DNA of 64,000 nucleotides from an uncultured Woeseiaceae bacterium. GTDB taxonomy: Bacteria > Pseudomonadota > Gammaproteobacteria > Steroidobacterales > Woeseiaceae. The notes under the pieces were generated by a model, which did no database searches, was not told the origin of the DNA, and saw only the letters and a program-made list of their open reading frames with translations. Positions 42,977-53,710 of this stretch are shown piece by piece (positions within the stretch are counted from its first letter, which is position 1; each line of letters begins with the position of its first letter). The DNA is taken from NCBI GenBank assembly GCA_945788625.1, contig CALZMQ010000019.1, forward strand, positions 124,001 to 188,000. Reading direction: 5' to 3'. The translations under genes and the position numbers were made by a program.

Positions 42977-45049
42977 TCACACCTTGCCGTAGCGGCCCGC
43001 GTCCCCGAGCCAGCGGCGCACGATGGCCGCCGCCGTCGTGTCGGAGGACTTGGCGATAGCGCCTGCCGTGATCTGGACCTGTGGCATGAGGTCCGCATCG
43101 CGGACCAGGTTTGCGATGCGATAGTCGGGCAGGCCGGTCTGGCGCGTGCCGAGCAACTCGCCGGGGCCGCGCAGTTCCAGGTCGCGCTGGGCAACAACGA
43201 AGCCGTCGTTCGTGTCCCGCAATACAGCGAGGCGCTCTTTCGCGATTCGGCCCAGGGGCGGTTTGTATAACAGGACGCAATGACTCTGTGCCGCGCCGCG
43301 TCCGACACGTCCGCGTAGCTGGTGCAGCTGCGACAGCCCCATTCGTTCTGCGTTCTCGATGATCATGAGGCTGGCATTGGCGACATCGACGCCAACCTCT
43401 ATAACTGTCGTCGCAACCAGCAGCTGAATGAGGCCTTCCTTGAATGCCTGCATCCCGCGCTCCTTTTCGGCCGGCCGCATGCGCCCGTGCACGAGGCCCA
43501 CGCGCAGGTCCGGCAACGCCTCGCTCAGCGCTTCGTAACTGGCCTGGGCTGCCTGGTAGTCGAGTACCTCCGATTCCTCGATCAGCGGACAAACCCAGTA
43601 AGCTTGCTGGCCATCTGCACAGGCGGATCGAACCCGTTGCACGATTTCGTCACGCCGCGTTTGCGGCACGGCGATCGTCGAGACGGGTTGCCGGCCGGGC
43701 GGCAACTCGTCGATAACGGAGGTGTCGAGATCGGCGTAAGCCGCCATCGCCAGCGTCCGCGGTATCGGCGTGGCCGTCATGACCAGCTGATGCGGATGAC
43801 CGGCATTCGAGACGCCCTTGTCGCGCAATGCCATTCGCTGGTGTACGCCGAAACGATGCTGCTCGTCGATGACGACCAGCGCGAGGCGATGAAACTCCAC
43901 GCCCTCCTGGAACAACGCGTGCGTGCCGACCACCAGTTGCGCCCGGCCGTCGGCAATCGCTTGCAGCGACTCGCGCCTTGACGCTGCGCGCTGACTACCG
44001 CTCAACCATGCCGGTTCTATTCCGATAGGCCGAAACCACTCGGAGAAGTTGCGCCAGTGCTGCTCCGCGAGAATCTCCGTGGGCGCCATGATCGCCGCCT
44101 GTACGCCGCAGGCAATTGCCTTGAGGCAGGCGATGGCGGCGACTACGGTCTTTCCCGAACCGACGTCGCCCTGGATGAGACGCATCATCGGGTGTGGTTG
44201 CGACAGGTCCGAAAGAATCTCGTCGACGACGCGATCCTGTGCAGCCGTCAATTCGAACGGCAGGTCGGCGATGAAATCGGCGACCTCGCGCGCGCCACCG
44301 TCCAGCGCCACGGCGTCCTCGGTTTCGGCGAGCGCCCGCAATTTGCGCAGGCTCAGGTAGTGCGCCAGAAGTTCTTCGAAGGCGAGTCGCTGCTGGCACG
44401 GATGCCGGCCCGCGAGCATCTGCTCGATGTCGGCGTCGGGCGGCGGGCGGTGCAGGTATTGAATCGCCTTTGCCAGTGACGGCATGCCGAGTTTGCTCGT
44501 GACAGAGGCCGGCAACAGCTCGGCCGGAGGGGATTCCTGCATCGAGCGCAGGGCCTGGTCCGTGAGGTTGCGCAGGCGACCCTGTTGCACGCCCTCAGTG
44601 GCCGGGTAGATGGGCGTGAGCGAGTCATTCATCGCCGCATCCTGGTTCTCGCGTAGTAGTCGGTATTCCGGATGAATCATCTCGAAGCCGGCGGCGCCGC
44701 GACGAACTTCGCCGAAGCAGGTAACTGTCATGCCGGGTTGAAACTGCGCCTGTTGTTGCCGGGAGAAATGAAAGAAGCGCAGGGTCAACTGGCCGCTGCC
44801 GTCGCTGATGCGAACGAGCAGGTTGCGTCGTCCGCGAAAGACGGTTTCGGCCAGCAACACCTCGCCACTGACGAGACATCGGGTGCCTGCGACGAGCGCA
44901 CCGACCTTGACGAGCTGCGTCCTGTCTTCGTAGCGCAGCGGCAACAGGAACAGCAGGTCGTCGACCCGAAACAGCGAAAGTTTTTCGAGTTTCTTCGCGA
45001 GCGCCGGCCCGACGCCGTTCAGGGCCGTCAGTGGTGATTCAGAGTGCAA
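42977..45049 (-). CDS. recG: ATP-dependent DNA helicase RecG
   Basis: The 690-residue enzyme remodels stalled forks and Holliday junctions. In order: helix-hairpin start ([18 protein letters not shown]), wedge OB-fold ([14 protein letters not shown]), Walker [19 protein letters not shown] box [35 protein letters not shown], and [12 protein letters not shown] (motif VI). The start is TTG at 45049, 11 bases inside the end of ridA, so the two may be coupled. Confidence 0.96.
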   Translation of the reverse strand: MHSESPLTALNGVGPALAKKLEKLSLFRVDDLLFLLPLRYEDRTQLVKVGALVAGTRCLVSGEVLLAETVFRGRRNLLVRISDGSGQLTLRFFHFSRQQQAQFQPGMTVTCFGEVRRGAAGFEMIHPEYRLLRENQDAAMNDSLTPIYPATEGVQQGRLRNLTDQALRSMQESPPAELLPASVTSKLGMPSLAKAIQYLHRPPPDADIEQMLAGRHPCQQRLAFEELLAHYLSLRKLRALAETEDAVALDGGAREVADFIADLPFELTAAQDRVVDEILSDLSQPHPMMRLIQGDVGSGKTVVAAIACLKAIACGVQAAIMAPTEILAEQHWRNFSEWFRPIGIEPAWLSGSQRAASRRESLQAIADGRAQLVVGTHALFQEGVEFHRLALVVIDEQHRFGVHQRMALRDKGVSNAGHPHQLVMTATPIPRTLAMAAYADLDTSVIDELPPGRQPVSTIAVPQTRRDEIVQRVRSACADGQQAYWVCPLIEESEVLDYQAAQASYEALSEALPDLRVGLVHGRMRPAEKERGMQAFKEGLIQLLVATTVIEVGVDVANASLMIIENAERMGLSQLHQLRGRVGRGAAQSHCVLLYKPPLGRIAKERLAVLRDTNDGFVVAQRDLELRGPGELLGTRQTGLPDYRIANLVRDADLMPQVQITAGAIAKSSDTTAAAIVRRWLGDAGRYGKV

Positions 45050-45419
45050 GGATCGCGTCGGCCTCTACGTCGACACCCTTGGGCAACGACGCCACACCGA
45101 CCGCGGCGCGGGCAGGGTATGGCTGTTCGAAGAACTCCTCCATAACGGCGTTGACCGTTGCGAAATCGCCGAGGTCGGTCAGGAAGATCGTCAGCTTGAC
45201 GACGTCATTCAGGCTACCGCCGGCGGCTGTCGCTACCGACTGCAGATTCGAAAACACCTGGCGCGCGCGCGCCTCGAAGTTGCCCTCGACTACTTCCATG
45301 GTATCCGGTAGCAGCGGGATCTGCCCGGAAAGAAACACGAGTCCGCCCGCTTCTATTGCCTGCGAGTAAGTGCCGATCGCCGCCGGCGCGCTGTCGGTAT
45401 GAATGGCCTGCTTGCTCAT
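45039..45419 (-). CDS. ridA: RidA family 2-iminobutanoate/2-iminopropanoate deaminase
   Basis: RidA removes reactive enamine/imine intermediates made by PLP enzymes. The 126-residue protein has [22 protein letters not shown] and [27 protein letters not shown], in which the Arg of PARAAV is the catalytic residue of active RidA proteins. It lies 31 bases after spoT and overlaps recG, as in many gammaproteobacteria. Confidence 0.95.
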   Translation of the reverse strand: MSKQAIHTDSAPAAIGTYSQAIEAGGLVFLSGQIPLLPDTMEVVEGNFEARARQVFSNLQSVATAAGGSLNDVVKLTIFLTDLGDFATVNAVMEEFFEQPYPARAAVGVASLPKGVDVEADAILAL

Positions 45420-45450
45420 TGATAGATCCTGGTTTTCTGGAAATCGTGGT

Positions 45451-47607
45451 TCAGGCGCAGTCGCGGGAAACGCGGATTACGTGACTCATCTTGCGTACGT
45501 CGCGCATGATTTGCGCCAGGTGGACGCGGTCGTGGACCAGCAAAAGGAACGACAGGACCGAGCAGTCTTCGTGGCGCCCGAGCACTTCGACCTGTTCGAT
45601 GTTGGAGCCGGAGTCCGCGATCGTTGCCGCAATCTCGGCCAGCACACCGGTGCGGTTGCGTGTCTCCACCTGAATCTGGCAGGAGAAATCCCGGTCGATG
45701 TCCTTCTCCCAGCTGACGGCGATCCATTTCTCCGGCTGTTTCCGGAAGTTCGACAGGTTGCCGCATTGATTGCGGTGTATGACGACGCCGCGACCGGCGG
45801 TCAGGTATCCCATGACGTCGTCGCCCGGGATCGGGTAGCAACACTTGGCGTAGCTGATCACCATGCCCTCGGTACCGGCGATGACGAGGCTTGCGATATT
45901 CTTGTCGGCCTCGCCATTTTCGTCGATGCCGACCAGGAAACGGGCGGTCAGGGGAGAGAGCCGTTCGCCAAGCCCGAGCTGTTCGAACAACTCGGCCGTG
46001 TTGTTGAGGCCGAGCTCTTCGAGCGCGGCGGCCATGCGCACCTTGCCGACCTTGCGCAACGAGGAACCGAGGTCCTTGAGCGATTTGTCGAGCAGCCGTT
46101 TGCCGAGGTCTACAGACTCCACGGCCCGCAGGTTCTTCATGTGATTGCGGATCGCCGTTCGCGCCTTGGCGGAGCGCACGAAAGTCAGCCAGTTCGGGTT
46201 CGGCTTGGCGCCGCGCGCCGTGATGATTTCGACGGTCTGCCCGTTCGCGAGCGGCGTCCTTAGCGGAACCAGCCCACGGTTGATCTTCGCCGCCACGCAA
46301 CGATTGCCGATATCGGTATGCACCGCGTAGGCGAAGTCCACTGTCGTTGCGCCTTTCGGCAACGGCATGATGTCGCCCTTGGGCGTGAACACGTAGATCT
46401 TGTCGGGAAACAGGTCGACTTTGACGCTCTCGAGAAACTCCTCGGACGTTCCGGACTGCTGCAGCTCCGCCAGGTTGGCAAGCCATTCGCGCGCGCGCCG
46501 CTGCGGTGTCGCATCCGATTTCTCGTCGGCCTTGTAGAGCCAGTGAGACGCGACACCCGATTCTGCGACGCGGTCCATCTCGCGCGTACGGATCTGCACC
46601 TCGAGCGGCAGGCCCTTCGGCCCGAACAGCGTCGTGTGCAACGACTGGTAGCCGTTGATGCGCGGGATCGCGATGTAGTCCTTGAAGCGGCCGGGCATTG
46701 GTTTGTAGAGGCCGTGAATCAGTCCCAGCGTCTGGTAGCAGGTGTTCACGTCGTCGAGGATTATGCGGAATCCGTAGACGTCGACGACATCCGCCAGCAG
46801 GCGCTTTTTCTCGGCCATCTTCTTGTAGATGCTGTACAGGTGTTTTTCGCGGCCGATGACCTCGCCATCTATCCCCTCTTCCGCCATCGACTTGACGAAT
46901 TCCTCGGAGATGCGCTTGACGATCTGGCGCTGCGTGCCTTTGCTTTTCCTGAGTGCATTGTCGAGCACGCGGTAGCGGAAAGGGTAGAGATGCTTGAAAC
47001 CAAGGTCTTCGAGCTGGATCTTCAGGCGGTTGATACCGAGCCGGTTCGCAATGGGTGCATAAATGTCCAGCGTCTCGCGCGCGATACGTTTCTTTTTCGC
47101 GGCAGGCATCGCACCGAGCGTCTGCATGTTGTGCAAGCGGTCAGAGAGCTTGACGAGGATGACGCGAATATCCTCGATCATCGCCATCATCATTTTCCGG
47201 AAACTCTCCGCCTGTGCTTCGGCGCGGCTTCGAAACTGGATCTGGTCGAGCTTGCTGACGCCGTCGACGAGTTGTGCCACTTCGTGGCCGAATTGTTCCT
47301 CGATATCGTCAAGCGACGCAGACGTGTCCTCGACAACGTCGTGCAGTATCGCCGCGGTGATTGCCTGGGCATCGAGGTGCATCTCGGCGAGTTCCTGTGC
47401 CACGGCGACAGGATGCGTAATGTAGGGCTCGCCGGATTTGCGAGTCTGTCCTTCGTGTGCGCTGGCGCCGAACTCGTAGGCCGACAGGACTTGCTCGATG
47501 TGCTCGTCGGGCAGGTAGGATTTCAGCGTATCGACAAGCCGCCGCAGGCCGTGGCCTCGCCTCGATGCGCCCGGCAGCCTGGATAGAAATGTAGCCGCGT
47601 AATCCAT
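45451..47607 (-). CDS. spoT: Bifunctional (p)ppGpp synthase/hydrolase SpoT
   Basis: The 718-residue protein makes and breaks (p)ppGpp. It has an intact HD hydrolase site ([12 protein letters not shown] and [13 protein letters not shown]), a synthetase domain ([23 protein letters not shown]), a TGS domain ([33 protein letters not shown]) and a C-terminal ACT domain. The conserved HD motif points to SpoT rather than RelA. It shares the spoT-rpoZ-gmk order usual in gammaproteobacteria, with a repeat-like gap of 158 bases before it. Confidence 0.96.
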   Translation of the reverse strand: MDYAATFLSRLPGASRRGHGLRRLVDTLKSYLPDEHIEQVLSAYEFGASAHEGQTRKSGEPYITHPVAVAQELAEMHLDAQAITAAILHDVVEDTSASLDDIEEQFGHEVAQLVDGVSKLDQIQFRSRAEAQAESFRKMMMAMIEDIRVILVKLSDRLHNMQTLGAMPAAKKKRIARETLDIYAPIANRLGINRLKIQLEDLGFKHLYPFRYRVLDNALRKSKGTQRQIVKRISEEFVKSMAEEGIDGEVIGREKHLYSIYKKMAEKKRLLADVVDVYGFRIILDDVNTCYQTLGLIHGLYKPMPGRFKDYIAIPRINGYQSLHTTLFGPKGLPLEVQIRTREMDRVAESGVASHWLYKADEKSDATPQRRAREWLANLAELQQSGTSEEFLESVKVDLFPDKIYVFTPKGDIMPLPKGATTVDFAYAVHTDIGNRCVAAKINRGLVPLRTPLANGQTVEIITARGAKPNPNWLTFVRSAKARTAIRNHMKNLRAVESVDLGKRLLDKSLKDLGSSLRKVGKVRMAAALEELGLNNTAELFEQLGLGERLSPLTARFLVGIDENGEADKNIASLVIAGTEGMVISYAKCCYPIPGDDVMGYLTAGRGVVIHRNQCGNLSNFRKQPEKWIAVSWEKDIDRDFSCQIQVETRNRTGVLAEIAATIADSGSNIEQVEVLGRHEDCSVLSFLLLVHDRVHLAQIMRDVRKMSHVIRVSRDCA

Positions 47608-47676
47608 GCCCCGATAATAACGGTAATGACGGTATTACGGGCAACTAGCGGCGCCTGTCCGCCGACCTTGATGCGA

Positions 47677-47736
47677 GCTGCCAATGGGGAGTTCCTCTCG
47701 CTTAAGCTCGCTAGACGTCCCAAGTCTCGCTCGCAC
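47677..47736 (+). repeat. Dispersed repeat copy in the spoT-rpoZ gap
   Basis: From GCTGC through TGGGGAGTTCCTCTCGCT to TCTCGCTCGCA, this stretch matches 55213-55271 with a few substitutions and one indel (roughly 80 percent by eye). The other copy lies inside the compound inverted repeat after gltA. It is noncoding as far as can be seen. Confidence 0.7.
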
Positions 47737-47765
47737 CAGGGCCGCGCGTAAGGGGTTCCCGGCGG

Positions 47766-48047
47766 CTAGTCGCCTATCGAAATACCGCGTACCGGCAGGA
47801 TGTCCTCGGCGGACTCGGTCTGCAACAGCTCGTCGGTAATCGGTTGTTCGATTTCCTCGAGGATGGCCGGCGTAATGTGGCCTTCCGCGATCTCACGCAG
47901 CGCGATGACCGTCGGCTTGTCGTTTTCGAGTTCGACCATCGGGTCGGCGCCGTGTGCGATGCGACGTGCGCGCTTTGCGGCGACCAGCACCATTTCAAAA
48001 ATGTTTTCGATGTTTTCGAGGCAGTCTTCGACCGTGATTCTGGCCAT
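47766..48047 (-). CDS. rpoZ: RNA polymerase omega subunit
   Basis: The 93-residue protein starts [33 protein letters not shown], which is the omega signature; omega helps to fold and hold the beta-prime subunit and forms part of a ppGpp site. The tail is acidic and longer than in E. coli, ending in PVRGISIGD. The ATG at 48047 is preferred over longer open reading to 48146. It lies between gmk and spoT. Confidence 0.96.
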   Translation of the reverse strand: MARITVEDCLENIENIFEMVLVAAKRARRIAHGADPMVELENDKPTVIALREIAEGHITPAILEEIEQPITDELLQTESAEDILPVRGISIGD

Positions 48048-48148
48048 GTTTCGGCATCCTGTGTAAGCGGGCCGCGGCCCGTCATTGCGTATCAGGTGCA
48101 GGAGTCTAGACCACGGCCAATGCCCGAATCCAAGGTATATAACCAATC

Positions 48149-48154
48149 ATTATA
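48149..48154 (-). promoter_or_regulatory. Candidate -10 box upstream of rpoZ
   Basis: A consensus TATAAT on the minus strand lies about 100 bases before rpoZ in the gmk-rpoZ gap, with TATATA close by. The -35 region is GC-rich and poor, so this is tentative. Confidence 0.3.
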
Positions 48155-48180
48155 AGGAGCGCGACCGCGCCCCGACCGGG

Positions 48181-48810
48181 TCAGCCGATGATCCTCGACA
48201 CAGCGCGGCGCAAGGCCACGTTTTGCGTCGAGGATGCCTCGCCATTGCCGTCCAGCACGGCCTCCAGGTCGGCAATGGCCTGGTTGAGCTCGTCGTTGAT
48301 AATGACGTAATCGAACTCGTCCCAGTGCGTCATGTCGCTGACCGCATCGCGCAGGCGCCTTTCGATGACCTCGGGGCTGTCGGTACGGCGGTCGCGCAAG
48401 CGGCGCTCGAGTTCATCTTTTGACGGCGGCAGGATGAAGATCGTTACACACTCGGGCATCGACTCGCGTACCTGTCGTGCGCCCTGCCAGTCTATTTCGA
48501 GGATCACGCTCTGGTCGGCCGCGAGGTGCTGCTCTACCTGGCTGCGGCTGGTGGCGTAGTAATTGTCGAAGACCTCCGCGTACTCGAGCATCTCGCCCTG
48601 GTCGCGAAGGCGCAGGAATTCCTCGTTGTCAACGAACAGGTAATCGACGCCGTGCGCTTCGTTGCGGCGCGGTTTGCGTGTCGTGTACGAAATCGAAAAA
48701 CGCAACTCGGGGCGCTTGGTAACCACGGCGTGTACCAATGTCGTCTTGCCCGCCCCGGAAGGGGCCGCGAAAACGAATAACTTCCCTCCTCGTTCACTCA
48801 CAGCGCTCAC
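48181..48810 (-). CDS. gmk: Guanylate kinase
   Basis: Gmk phosphorylates GMP to GDP. The 209-residue protein has the P-loop FVFAAPSGAGKTTLV near residues 12-26, the GMP-binding stretch RFSISYTTRKPRRNEAHGVDYLFV and a lid region ERRLRDRRTDSPEVIERRL. The GTG start overlaps the yicC stop (GTGA), giving coupling. It feeds GTP supply beside the ppGpp enzyme gene spoT. Confidence 0.97.
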   Translation of the reverse strand: MSAVSERGGKLFVFAAPSGAGKTTLVHAVVTKRPELRFSISYTTRKPRRNEAHGVDYLFVDNEEFLRLRDQGEMLEYAEVFDNYYATSRSQVEQHLAADQSVILEIDWQGARQVRESMPECVTIFILPPSKDELERRLRDRRTDSPEVIERRLRDAVSDMTHWDEFDYVIINDELNQAIADLEAVLDGNGEASSTQNVALRRAVSRIIG

Positions 48811-49679
48811 TCGACATTCTGAATTTGTTCGCGCATCTGTTCGATCAGTACCTTCAAGTCGACGGCGGCCTTGGTGGTTTCCGCATCGGCCGACTTAGAC
48901 CCCAGTGTATTGGCCTCGCGATTGAGCTCCTGCATCAGGAAGTCGAGTCGCCTGCCAACGGCTTTTTTGTCCTGCAACGCGTCGCGGATCTCGACGAGGT
49001 GACTTTCGAGACGGTCCAGCTCTTCATCGACGTCGATCTTCTGCGCGATCAATGCCAGTTCGACTTCGAGCCGCGCGGGATCGGCCTCGACGTTCAGTTT
49101 TTCGATTCGTTCCAGCTGTTTCGCGCGTGTCGCTTCGAGAACCTGCGGCATGCGCTTGCGTACCGAGCCGGATACGGCCTCGATATCGGCACAGCGCGAC
49201 TCCAGCATACTGCAGATGCGCTCACCTTCACTGGCGCGCATTTCGTTTATCGCAGCGAGCGCAGTGTCGAGCAATCCACTCGCCTGTTCGAACAACGGCT
49301 CTGTGTCCACTTCGATCTGCTGCACGACGCCGGGCCAGCGAAGAATTTCAATCGGGTTCGCCGCGGCGACGTTCGGAAGTTTCGACGTCAGTTCGGAAAT
49401 CCGGTTGCCGATAAGCTCTACCAGGTCCGTATCGATCTGCAGCTCGGTTTCCTGGTTGATCGCACGCCTGAAATACAGCGCACACTCGACCTTGCCGCGC
49501 CCGAGCACGGCACCGGCCTGCTTGCGAAAAGACTGCTCTTTTTGCCGCAGGTCCTCGGGCAGCTTGAACTGCACGTCGAGGTATCGATGATTGACCGCGC
49601 GCAGCTCCCACGTCAGCGTTCCGATTTCGGTTTCGACTGATTCGCGCGCGAATCCTGTCATACTGTGTAACATCAGCAT
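48807..49679 (-). CDS. yicC: YicC/YloC family endoribonuclease
   Basis: The 290-residue protein begins MLMLHSMTGFARESVETEIGTLTWELRAVNHRYLDVQFKLPEDLR, the YicC signature, and ends LDFLMQELNREANTLGSKSADAETTKAAVDLKVLIEQMREQIQNVE, the DUF1732 C-terminal motif. YicC proteins are endoribonucleases that act on small RNAs in E. coli. The ATG at 49679 has CAGGAGATCC directly before it. Confidence 0.95.
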   Translation of the reverse strand: MLMLHSMTGFARESVETEIGTLTWELRAVNHRYLDVQFKLPEDLRQKEQSFRKQAGAVLGRGKVECALYFRRAINQETELQIDTDLVELIGNRISELTSKLPNVAAANPIEILRWPGVVQQIEVDTEPLFEQASGLLDTALAAINEMRASEGERICSMLESRCADIEAVSGSVRKRMPQVLEATRAKQLERIEKLNVEADPARLEVELALIAQKIDVDEELDRLESHLVEIRDALQDKKAVGRRLDFLMQELNREANTLGSKSADAETTKAAVDLKVLIEQMREQIQNVE

Positions 49680-49783
49680 GGATCTCCTGGGTTTTGCCGG
49701 GTGTGCCGCCTGGATCACGTTTTTCCGAGGACCGACATTCTAAGCTGTGGCCGCAATGTAAGGCCACCAACCGCCACGAAGTA

Positions 49784-50530
49784 ATGCAAATCGAATACGC
49801 CAAAGTCTCCGCACTCGGTGACCGTAAGGACAACCAGGATCGCGCCGCCGTTGTCGTTTCCGAAGATGCGGCCCTCATGCTGGTCTTCGACGGCATGGGC
49901 GGTCATTCGGACGGGGCTCGCGCTGCCGAGACCGGCCTCAAGGTCGTGCAGGACATGTTCATGGCCGCCACGCTGCCCATTTTCGACCCACAGGGTTTCC
50001 TGTACATGGCGTTGGCCCGCGCACACGACAAGGTGGTGAGCCTGGGCCGCGAGGTTGCCGTCGACTTTCGACCTCGCGCCACCTGCGCAATTTGCCTCGT
50101 GCAGGAAAGCGGTTCGTTCTGGGCGCACATCGGCGACAGCCGAATTTACCAGGTGCGTGACGGCGCCGTACGGAAGCGCTCACGCGATCACAGTCACGTC
50201 GAGGTGCTGATCCAGGAAGGTGCCATCAGCGAGGAGGAAGCGCAGGATCATCCGATGCGAAATTTCGTGGAGTGTTGCATCGGCGGCGATGCGCCGGTTC
50301 CCGACATGAGCATTACAAACAGCGTAAGACTCGAAGAAGGCGATGTGTTGCTCGCGTGTTCGGATGGACTCTGGTCAGGGCTCAGTGATGACGACATGGC
50401 CGAAATCGGCGCGCCGGGCGACAACAACCTCGTCGAAAACCTGAAGTCGCTGAGCATGAAGGCGTTGAGCGTCAACTCGCCGTACAGTGACAACACGACA
50501 GGTGCCGCGTTAAGGTGGCTTGGCGTCTGA
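49784..50530 (+). CDS. PP2C-type serine/threonine phosphatase
   Basis: The 248-residue metal-dependent phosphatase has the PP2C motifs [47 protein letters not shown] and [18 protein letters not shown], with the metal-binding Asp residues in place. It dephosphorylates Ser/Thr residues; no Hanks-type kinase gene is adjacent. It lies just upstream of rph, and is divergent from yicC. The ATG at 49784 is chosen because the PP2C domain begins at once after it. Confidence 0.9.
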   Translation: MQIEYAKVSALGDRKDNQDRAAVVVSEDAALMLVFDGMGGHSDGARAAETGLKVVQDMFMAATLPIFDPQGFLYMALARAHDKVVSLGREVAVDFRPRATCAICLVQESGSFWAHIGDSRIYQVRDGAVRKRSRDHSHVEVLIQEGAISEEEAQDHPMRNFVECCIGGDAPVPDMSITNSVRLEEGDVLLACSDGLWSGLSDDDMAEIGAPGDNNLVENLKSLSMKALSVNSPYSDNTTGAALRWLGV

Positions 50531-50576
50531 AATTCCCCCCGCCGTGCCGGTCGGATTGCCGGCAGGAGAACAAACC

Positions 50577-51302
50577 ATGCGTCCAAGTGGTCGCGAAGCA
50601 TCCGAGATGCGCGAGTTGCGCTTCGTCCCCGATTTCACAAAACACGCTGAAGGCAGTGTGCTTGCGTCCTTCGGCGATACCCGCGTGCTGTGTACGGCGA
50701 GCATCGAAGACCGCGTACCGGCGTGGATGCGCAACACCGGCCGCGGCTGGGTTACCGGCGAATACGGCATGTTGCCGCGCTCGACACACACTCGCTCGGG
50801 CCGCGAGGCGTCGCGCGGCAAACAGGGCGGCAGGACGCTGGAAATCCAGCGACTGATCGGCAGGTCGCTGCGTGCAATTACGGATCTCCAGGCGCTCGGC
50901 GAGCGCTCGGTTACGCTCGACTGCGATGTCATCCAGGCCGACGGAGGCACCCGCACTGCGGCGATCAGTGGCGCCTACGTCGCCCTCGCGATTGCGATAC
51001 AGCGGCTGAAGCGTGGCGGGCGGCTGAAGAAGGAACCGCTGCACGGGCAGGTCGCCGCCGTATCCGTGGGCATCTATCGCGGGGTCCCCGTGCTCGACCT
51101 CGACTACGACGAAGATTCCGAGGCCGAGACGGACATGAATATCGTCATGAACGATGCCGGTCATTTCATCGAGGTGCAGGGCACGGCCGAAGGACATGCT
51201 TTCACCGACGCCGAATTCGCCGCAATGATAGGGCTGGCGCGCGGCGGTATCGGCGCTATTATTGACGCACAGAACGAGGCTATCGCGTCGGCAACGAAGT
51301 GA
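50577..51302 (+). CDS. rph: Ribonuclease PH
   Basis: RNase PH is a phosphate-dependent 3'-5' exonuclease that trims tRNA ends. The 241-residue protein has [16 protein letters not shown] at the start, [37 protein letters not shown] (phosphate and RNA contacts) and [18 protein letters not shown] (metal site). The ATG at 50577 has GCAGGAG 9 bases upstream. The stop overlaps the GTG of rdgB. Confidence 0.97.
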   Translation: MRPSGREASEMRELRFVPDFTKHAEGSVLASFGDTRVLCTASIEDRVPAWMRNTGRGWVTGEYGMLPRSTHTRSGREASRGKQGGRTLEIQRLIGRSLRAITDLQALGERSVTLDCDVIQADGGTRTAAISGAYVALAIAIQRLKRGGRLKKEPLHGQVAAVSVGIYRGVPVLDLDYDEDSEAETDMNIVMNDAGHFIEVQGTAEGHAFTDAEFAAMIGLARGGIGAIIDAQNEAIASATK

Positions 51303-51907
51303 CTGCGCTACCGGACAAAGTGGTCCTGGCCAGCGGCAACGCCGGCAAACTCCGCGAGATCGTGCGCTTGCTCGACGGGCTGGGCACCGAGGTCATTCGG
51401 CAATCGGAACTCGGCGTCAGCGATGCGGACGAAACCGGCACCACGTTTGCCGAGAACTCGCTCATCAAGGCACGCCACGCGTCCGAAGCGACGGGACTGC
51501 CGGCCATCGCCGACGATTCCGGTCTGGCCGTGGACGCCCTCGATGGCCGCCCGGGTGTTTACTCGGCAAGATATTCGGGCGCCACCGCCACCGCCGAAAG
51601 CAACATCGACAAACTTCTCGAAGAACTCGCGGATGTCGCGGACGACGCACGGGGCGCGGCGTTTCATTGCGTCGCGAGTTTCGTCATGCCGGGCGCGCCG
51701 GAGCCACTATTGGCGGAAGGCGTGTGGCGAGGATCGATACTGAAAGCGAGGCAGGGCGAGCGCGGCTTCGGCTACGACCCGGTATTCCTGGATCCCGAAA
51801 GCGGCCGCAGTGCCGCACAATTGACGCCCGAGGAGAAAGACGCCCGCAGCCATCGTGGCAAGGCATTACGAGCCTTGCGCGAGCTGCTCGAACGTCGGTT
51901 TTCGTGA
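51299..51907 (+). CDS. rdgB: XTP/dITP diphosphatase (RdgB/HAM1)
   Basis: RdgB removes non-canonical purine nucleotides such as dITP and XTP. The 202-residue protein has [18 protein letters not shown] (substrate loop), [36 protein letters not shown] and [12 protein letters not shown], then [35 protein letters not shown], all diagnostic. It starts with GTG overlapping the rph stop and its own stop overlaps the GTG of hemW. Confidence 0.97.
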   Translation: MTALPDKVVLASGNAGKLREIVRLLDGLGTEVIRQSELGVSDADETGTTFAENSLIKARHASEATGLPAIADDSGLAVDALDGRPGVYSARYSGATATAESNIDKLLEELADVADDARGAAFHCVASFVMPGAPEPLLAEGVWRGSILKARQGERGFGYDPVFLDPESGRSAAQLTPEEKDARSHRGKALRALRELLERRFS

Positions 51908-53058
51908 AGCCGCCGCCGCTGTCCCTGTACGTGCACCTGCCCTGGTGCGTGCGAAAGTGCCCTTACTGTGACTTCAACTCGCACCGTGGCGGCGACGCCG
52001 GGCAGCGAAGCCGCTACCTGGACGCGTTGCTTGCCGACCTCGCCGCCGAATCCCGGCGCGCTGACGGCAGGGTCGTCGAAAGCGTATTCCTCGGCGGCGG
52101 AACGCCCAGTCTTTTCTCACCTGCAGAAATCGGCCGGCTTCTCGCGGTCATTACAGAGCGGTTCAGCCTGCATGACGATGTCGAGATAACGATGGAGGCG
52201 AATCCGGGCACGGTCGAGTGCGGAGAGCCGGCAGGGTATCGTGAGGCGGGCGTCAATCGCCTGTCGATCGGCGCGCAGAGTTTCGACGACAAGCGGCTGC
52301 AGGCGCTCGGCCGCATTCACACGAGCGGCGATATCGTGCGCGCCTTGAGAGAAGCCGGCGCGGCCGGTTTCGACAATATCAACATCGACCTGATGCACGG
52401 CCTGCCGGGGCAGGACGTGGCTTCGGCGCTCGACGATATCCGCGCCGCTATCGACCTCCGACCGAGCCACATATCCTGGTACCAGCTGACACTGGAGCCA
52501 AACACCGTTTTCCATGCACGGCCGCCGGCGAACCTGCCGGACGACGAAACCGCCTGTGCCATTCAGGACGAGGGGCAGGCGCTGCTCGCGGCAAGCGGCT
52601 ATCGGCAGTACGAAGTCTCGGCGTACGCGAGGGGCAACAGGCCCTGCCGGCATAACCTCAATTACTGGCTGTTCGGCGACTACCTGGCCGCTGGCGCCGG
52701 CGCCCACGGCAAGATAACGAGCAGCGACGGCGTGTACCGCTACCGAAAACCGGCCAATCCGCTGCAATACATGATGGCCATGGAGGCCGGCGAATCGCGT
52801 GCCGAGCCGGTGAGGCTCGATGCCGCCGACCTCGTGTTCGAGTTCATGCTCAATGCGCTGCGGCTCAACGACGGTTTCGACGCGTCCGTATTCTGCGAAC
52901 GGACCGGCCTCGGCATTGCGGCGCTCGCCGACGCCACGCGGGCCGCGCGCAGCAAAGGTCTGCTGTTGCGCGAAAACGACGCGCACTGGCGGCCAACCGA
53001 GCTCGGCCGGCGATTCCTGAACGATTTGCAGTCCGAATTCCTGCCCGATCGGGGCTGA
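51904..53058 (+). CDS. hemW: Radical SAM heme chaperone HemW
   Basis: The 384-residue protein begins LSLYVHLPWCVRKCPYCDFNSH, where CxxxCxxC binds the 4Fe-4S cluster, then SVFLGGGTPSLFSPAEI. HemW inserts heme into respiratory enzymes and was formerly taken for an oxygen-independent coproporphyrinogen oxidase; HemW proteins lack the extra Cys of HemN. The GTG at 51904 overlaps the rdgB stop. The reading frame is open far upstream but that stretch is antisense to nothing and is out of frame with rdgB, so the later start is used. Confidence 0.93.
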   Translation: MKPPPLSLYVHLPWCVRKCPYCDFNSHRGGDAGQRSRYLDALLADLAAESRRADGRVVESVFLGGGTPSLFSPAEIGRLLAVITERFSLHDDVEITMEANPGTVECGEPAGYREAGVNRLSIGAQSFDDKRLQALGRIHTSGDIVRALREAGAAGFDNINIDLMHGLPGQDVASALDDIRAAIDLRPSHISWYQLTLEPNTVFHARPPANLPDDETACAIQDEGQALLAASGYRQYEVSAYARGNRPCRHNLNYWLFGDYLAAGAGAHGKITSSDGVYRYRKPANPLQYMMAMEAGESRAEPVRLDAADLVFEFMLNALRLNDGFDASVFCERTGLGIAALADATRAARSKGLLLRENDAHWRPTELGRRFLNDLQSEFLPDRG

Positions 53059-53148
53059 AGCGGCCGTTCCGCCGGGCACAATCCGCGCAGTTTCGGCGCA
53101 CGCCGGTCGAATTCGCGCAATGGGACATGCGTGGGGCAGACTGACCAT

Positions 53149-53361
53149 TTATGCACAAGGACACTGCGATCCCTATATTTTCAGCATAAGAGAGCCCTGA
53201 TTTCATTTTAAGTGTCGCAAAAGCCTCGTAAGCTCTTGGTTTTGTTGATAAAACAAAAATGGACACAAAATAGACATATTAATAACGGTGCTTGAAAATC
53301 CGCACCTTAGGCCACTCACTCAATTTTCTTCCACAAACTTATCCACAGGTTCTGTGGATAA
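53149..53361. promoter_or_regulatory. Cluster of three DnaA-box matches in an AT-rich stretch
   Basis: TTATGCACA at 53149-53157, TTATCCACA at 53339-53347 and its inverse TGTGGATAA at 53353-53361 fit TTWTNCACA. The last two are perfect high-affinity boxes facing each other over 5 bases. The 180 bases between the first and second are AT-rich. This could be a replication origin, a DnaA-titration site or a DnaA-controlled promoter for rpmE. No dnaA, mnmG or parAB is near, so an origin is not shown. Confidence 0.55.
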
Positions 53362-53371
53362 AATATAGGGC

Positions 53372-53400
53372 TTGCGGAGGGGCGCGCTTCGCTATATCCT
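53372..53400 (+). promoter_or_regulatory. Candidate sigma-70 promoter for rpmE
   Basis: TTGCGG (53372-53377) and TATCCT (53395-53400) are 17 bases apart. The GC-rich stretch ACGCGGCC after the -10 resembles the discriminators of stringently controlled ribosomal promoters. Confidence 0.45.
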
Positions 53401-53442
53401 ACGCGGCCTTTTTTGCAAACCAGCGTGCTCCGGAGAGCCACC

Positions 53443-53646
53443 ATGAAAGCCGACATTCATCCCAATTACGCCGACATCAAGGTCACCTGTAGTTGTGGCA
53501 ACGAATTCACGACGCGTTCGACGCTCGGCGAGGATCTCCTGATCGAGGTGTGTTCCTCGTGTCACCCGTTCTACACCGGTAAGCAGAAGATCGTCGATAC
53601 CGGCGGTCGCGTGGACAAGTTCCGCCGCAAGTACGGCATGAGCTAA
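53443..53646 (+). CDS. rpmE: 50S ribosomal protein L31
   Basis: The 67-residue protein reads [24 protein letters not shown], then [31 protein letters not shown]. The Cys pairs mark the zinc-binding type of L31. CGGAGAGCC precedes the ATG. It stands alone between hemW and gltA. Confidence 0.98.
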   Translation: MKADIHPNYADIKVTCSCGNEFTTRSTLGEDLLIEVCSSCHPFYTGKQKIVDTGGRVDKFRRKYGMS

Positions 53647-53710
53647 CACCGGCAACCACCCCGCGGCAGTATCGGCGGCGTTGCAGGCATCACATTACGC
53701 ATTCCACCTA

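Larger units (their letters stand above)
53059..53442. other. 384-base AT-rich intergenic region between hemW and rpmE
   Basis: No gene was found. From 53150 to 53370 the sequence is clearly richer in A and T than its surroundings and contains three matches to the DnaA box, a small hairpin (TTTTGTT-GATA-AACAAAA type near 53239-53257) and a promoter-like site for rpmE. The DnaA-box cluster is listed separately. Confidence 0.6.

Noticed and set aside
51262-51903. Longer N-terminal version of HemW starting near 51262
   Set aside because: The extra part is read in another frame over rdgB, is Arg/Gly-rich without a domain, and the HemW family begins at the GTG at 51904.
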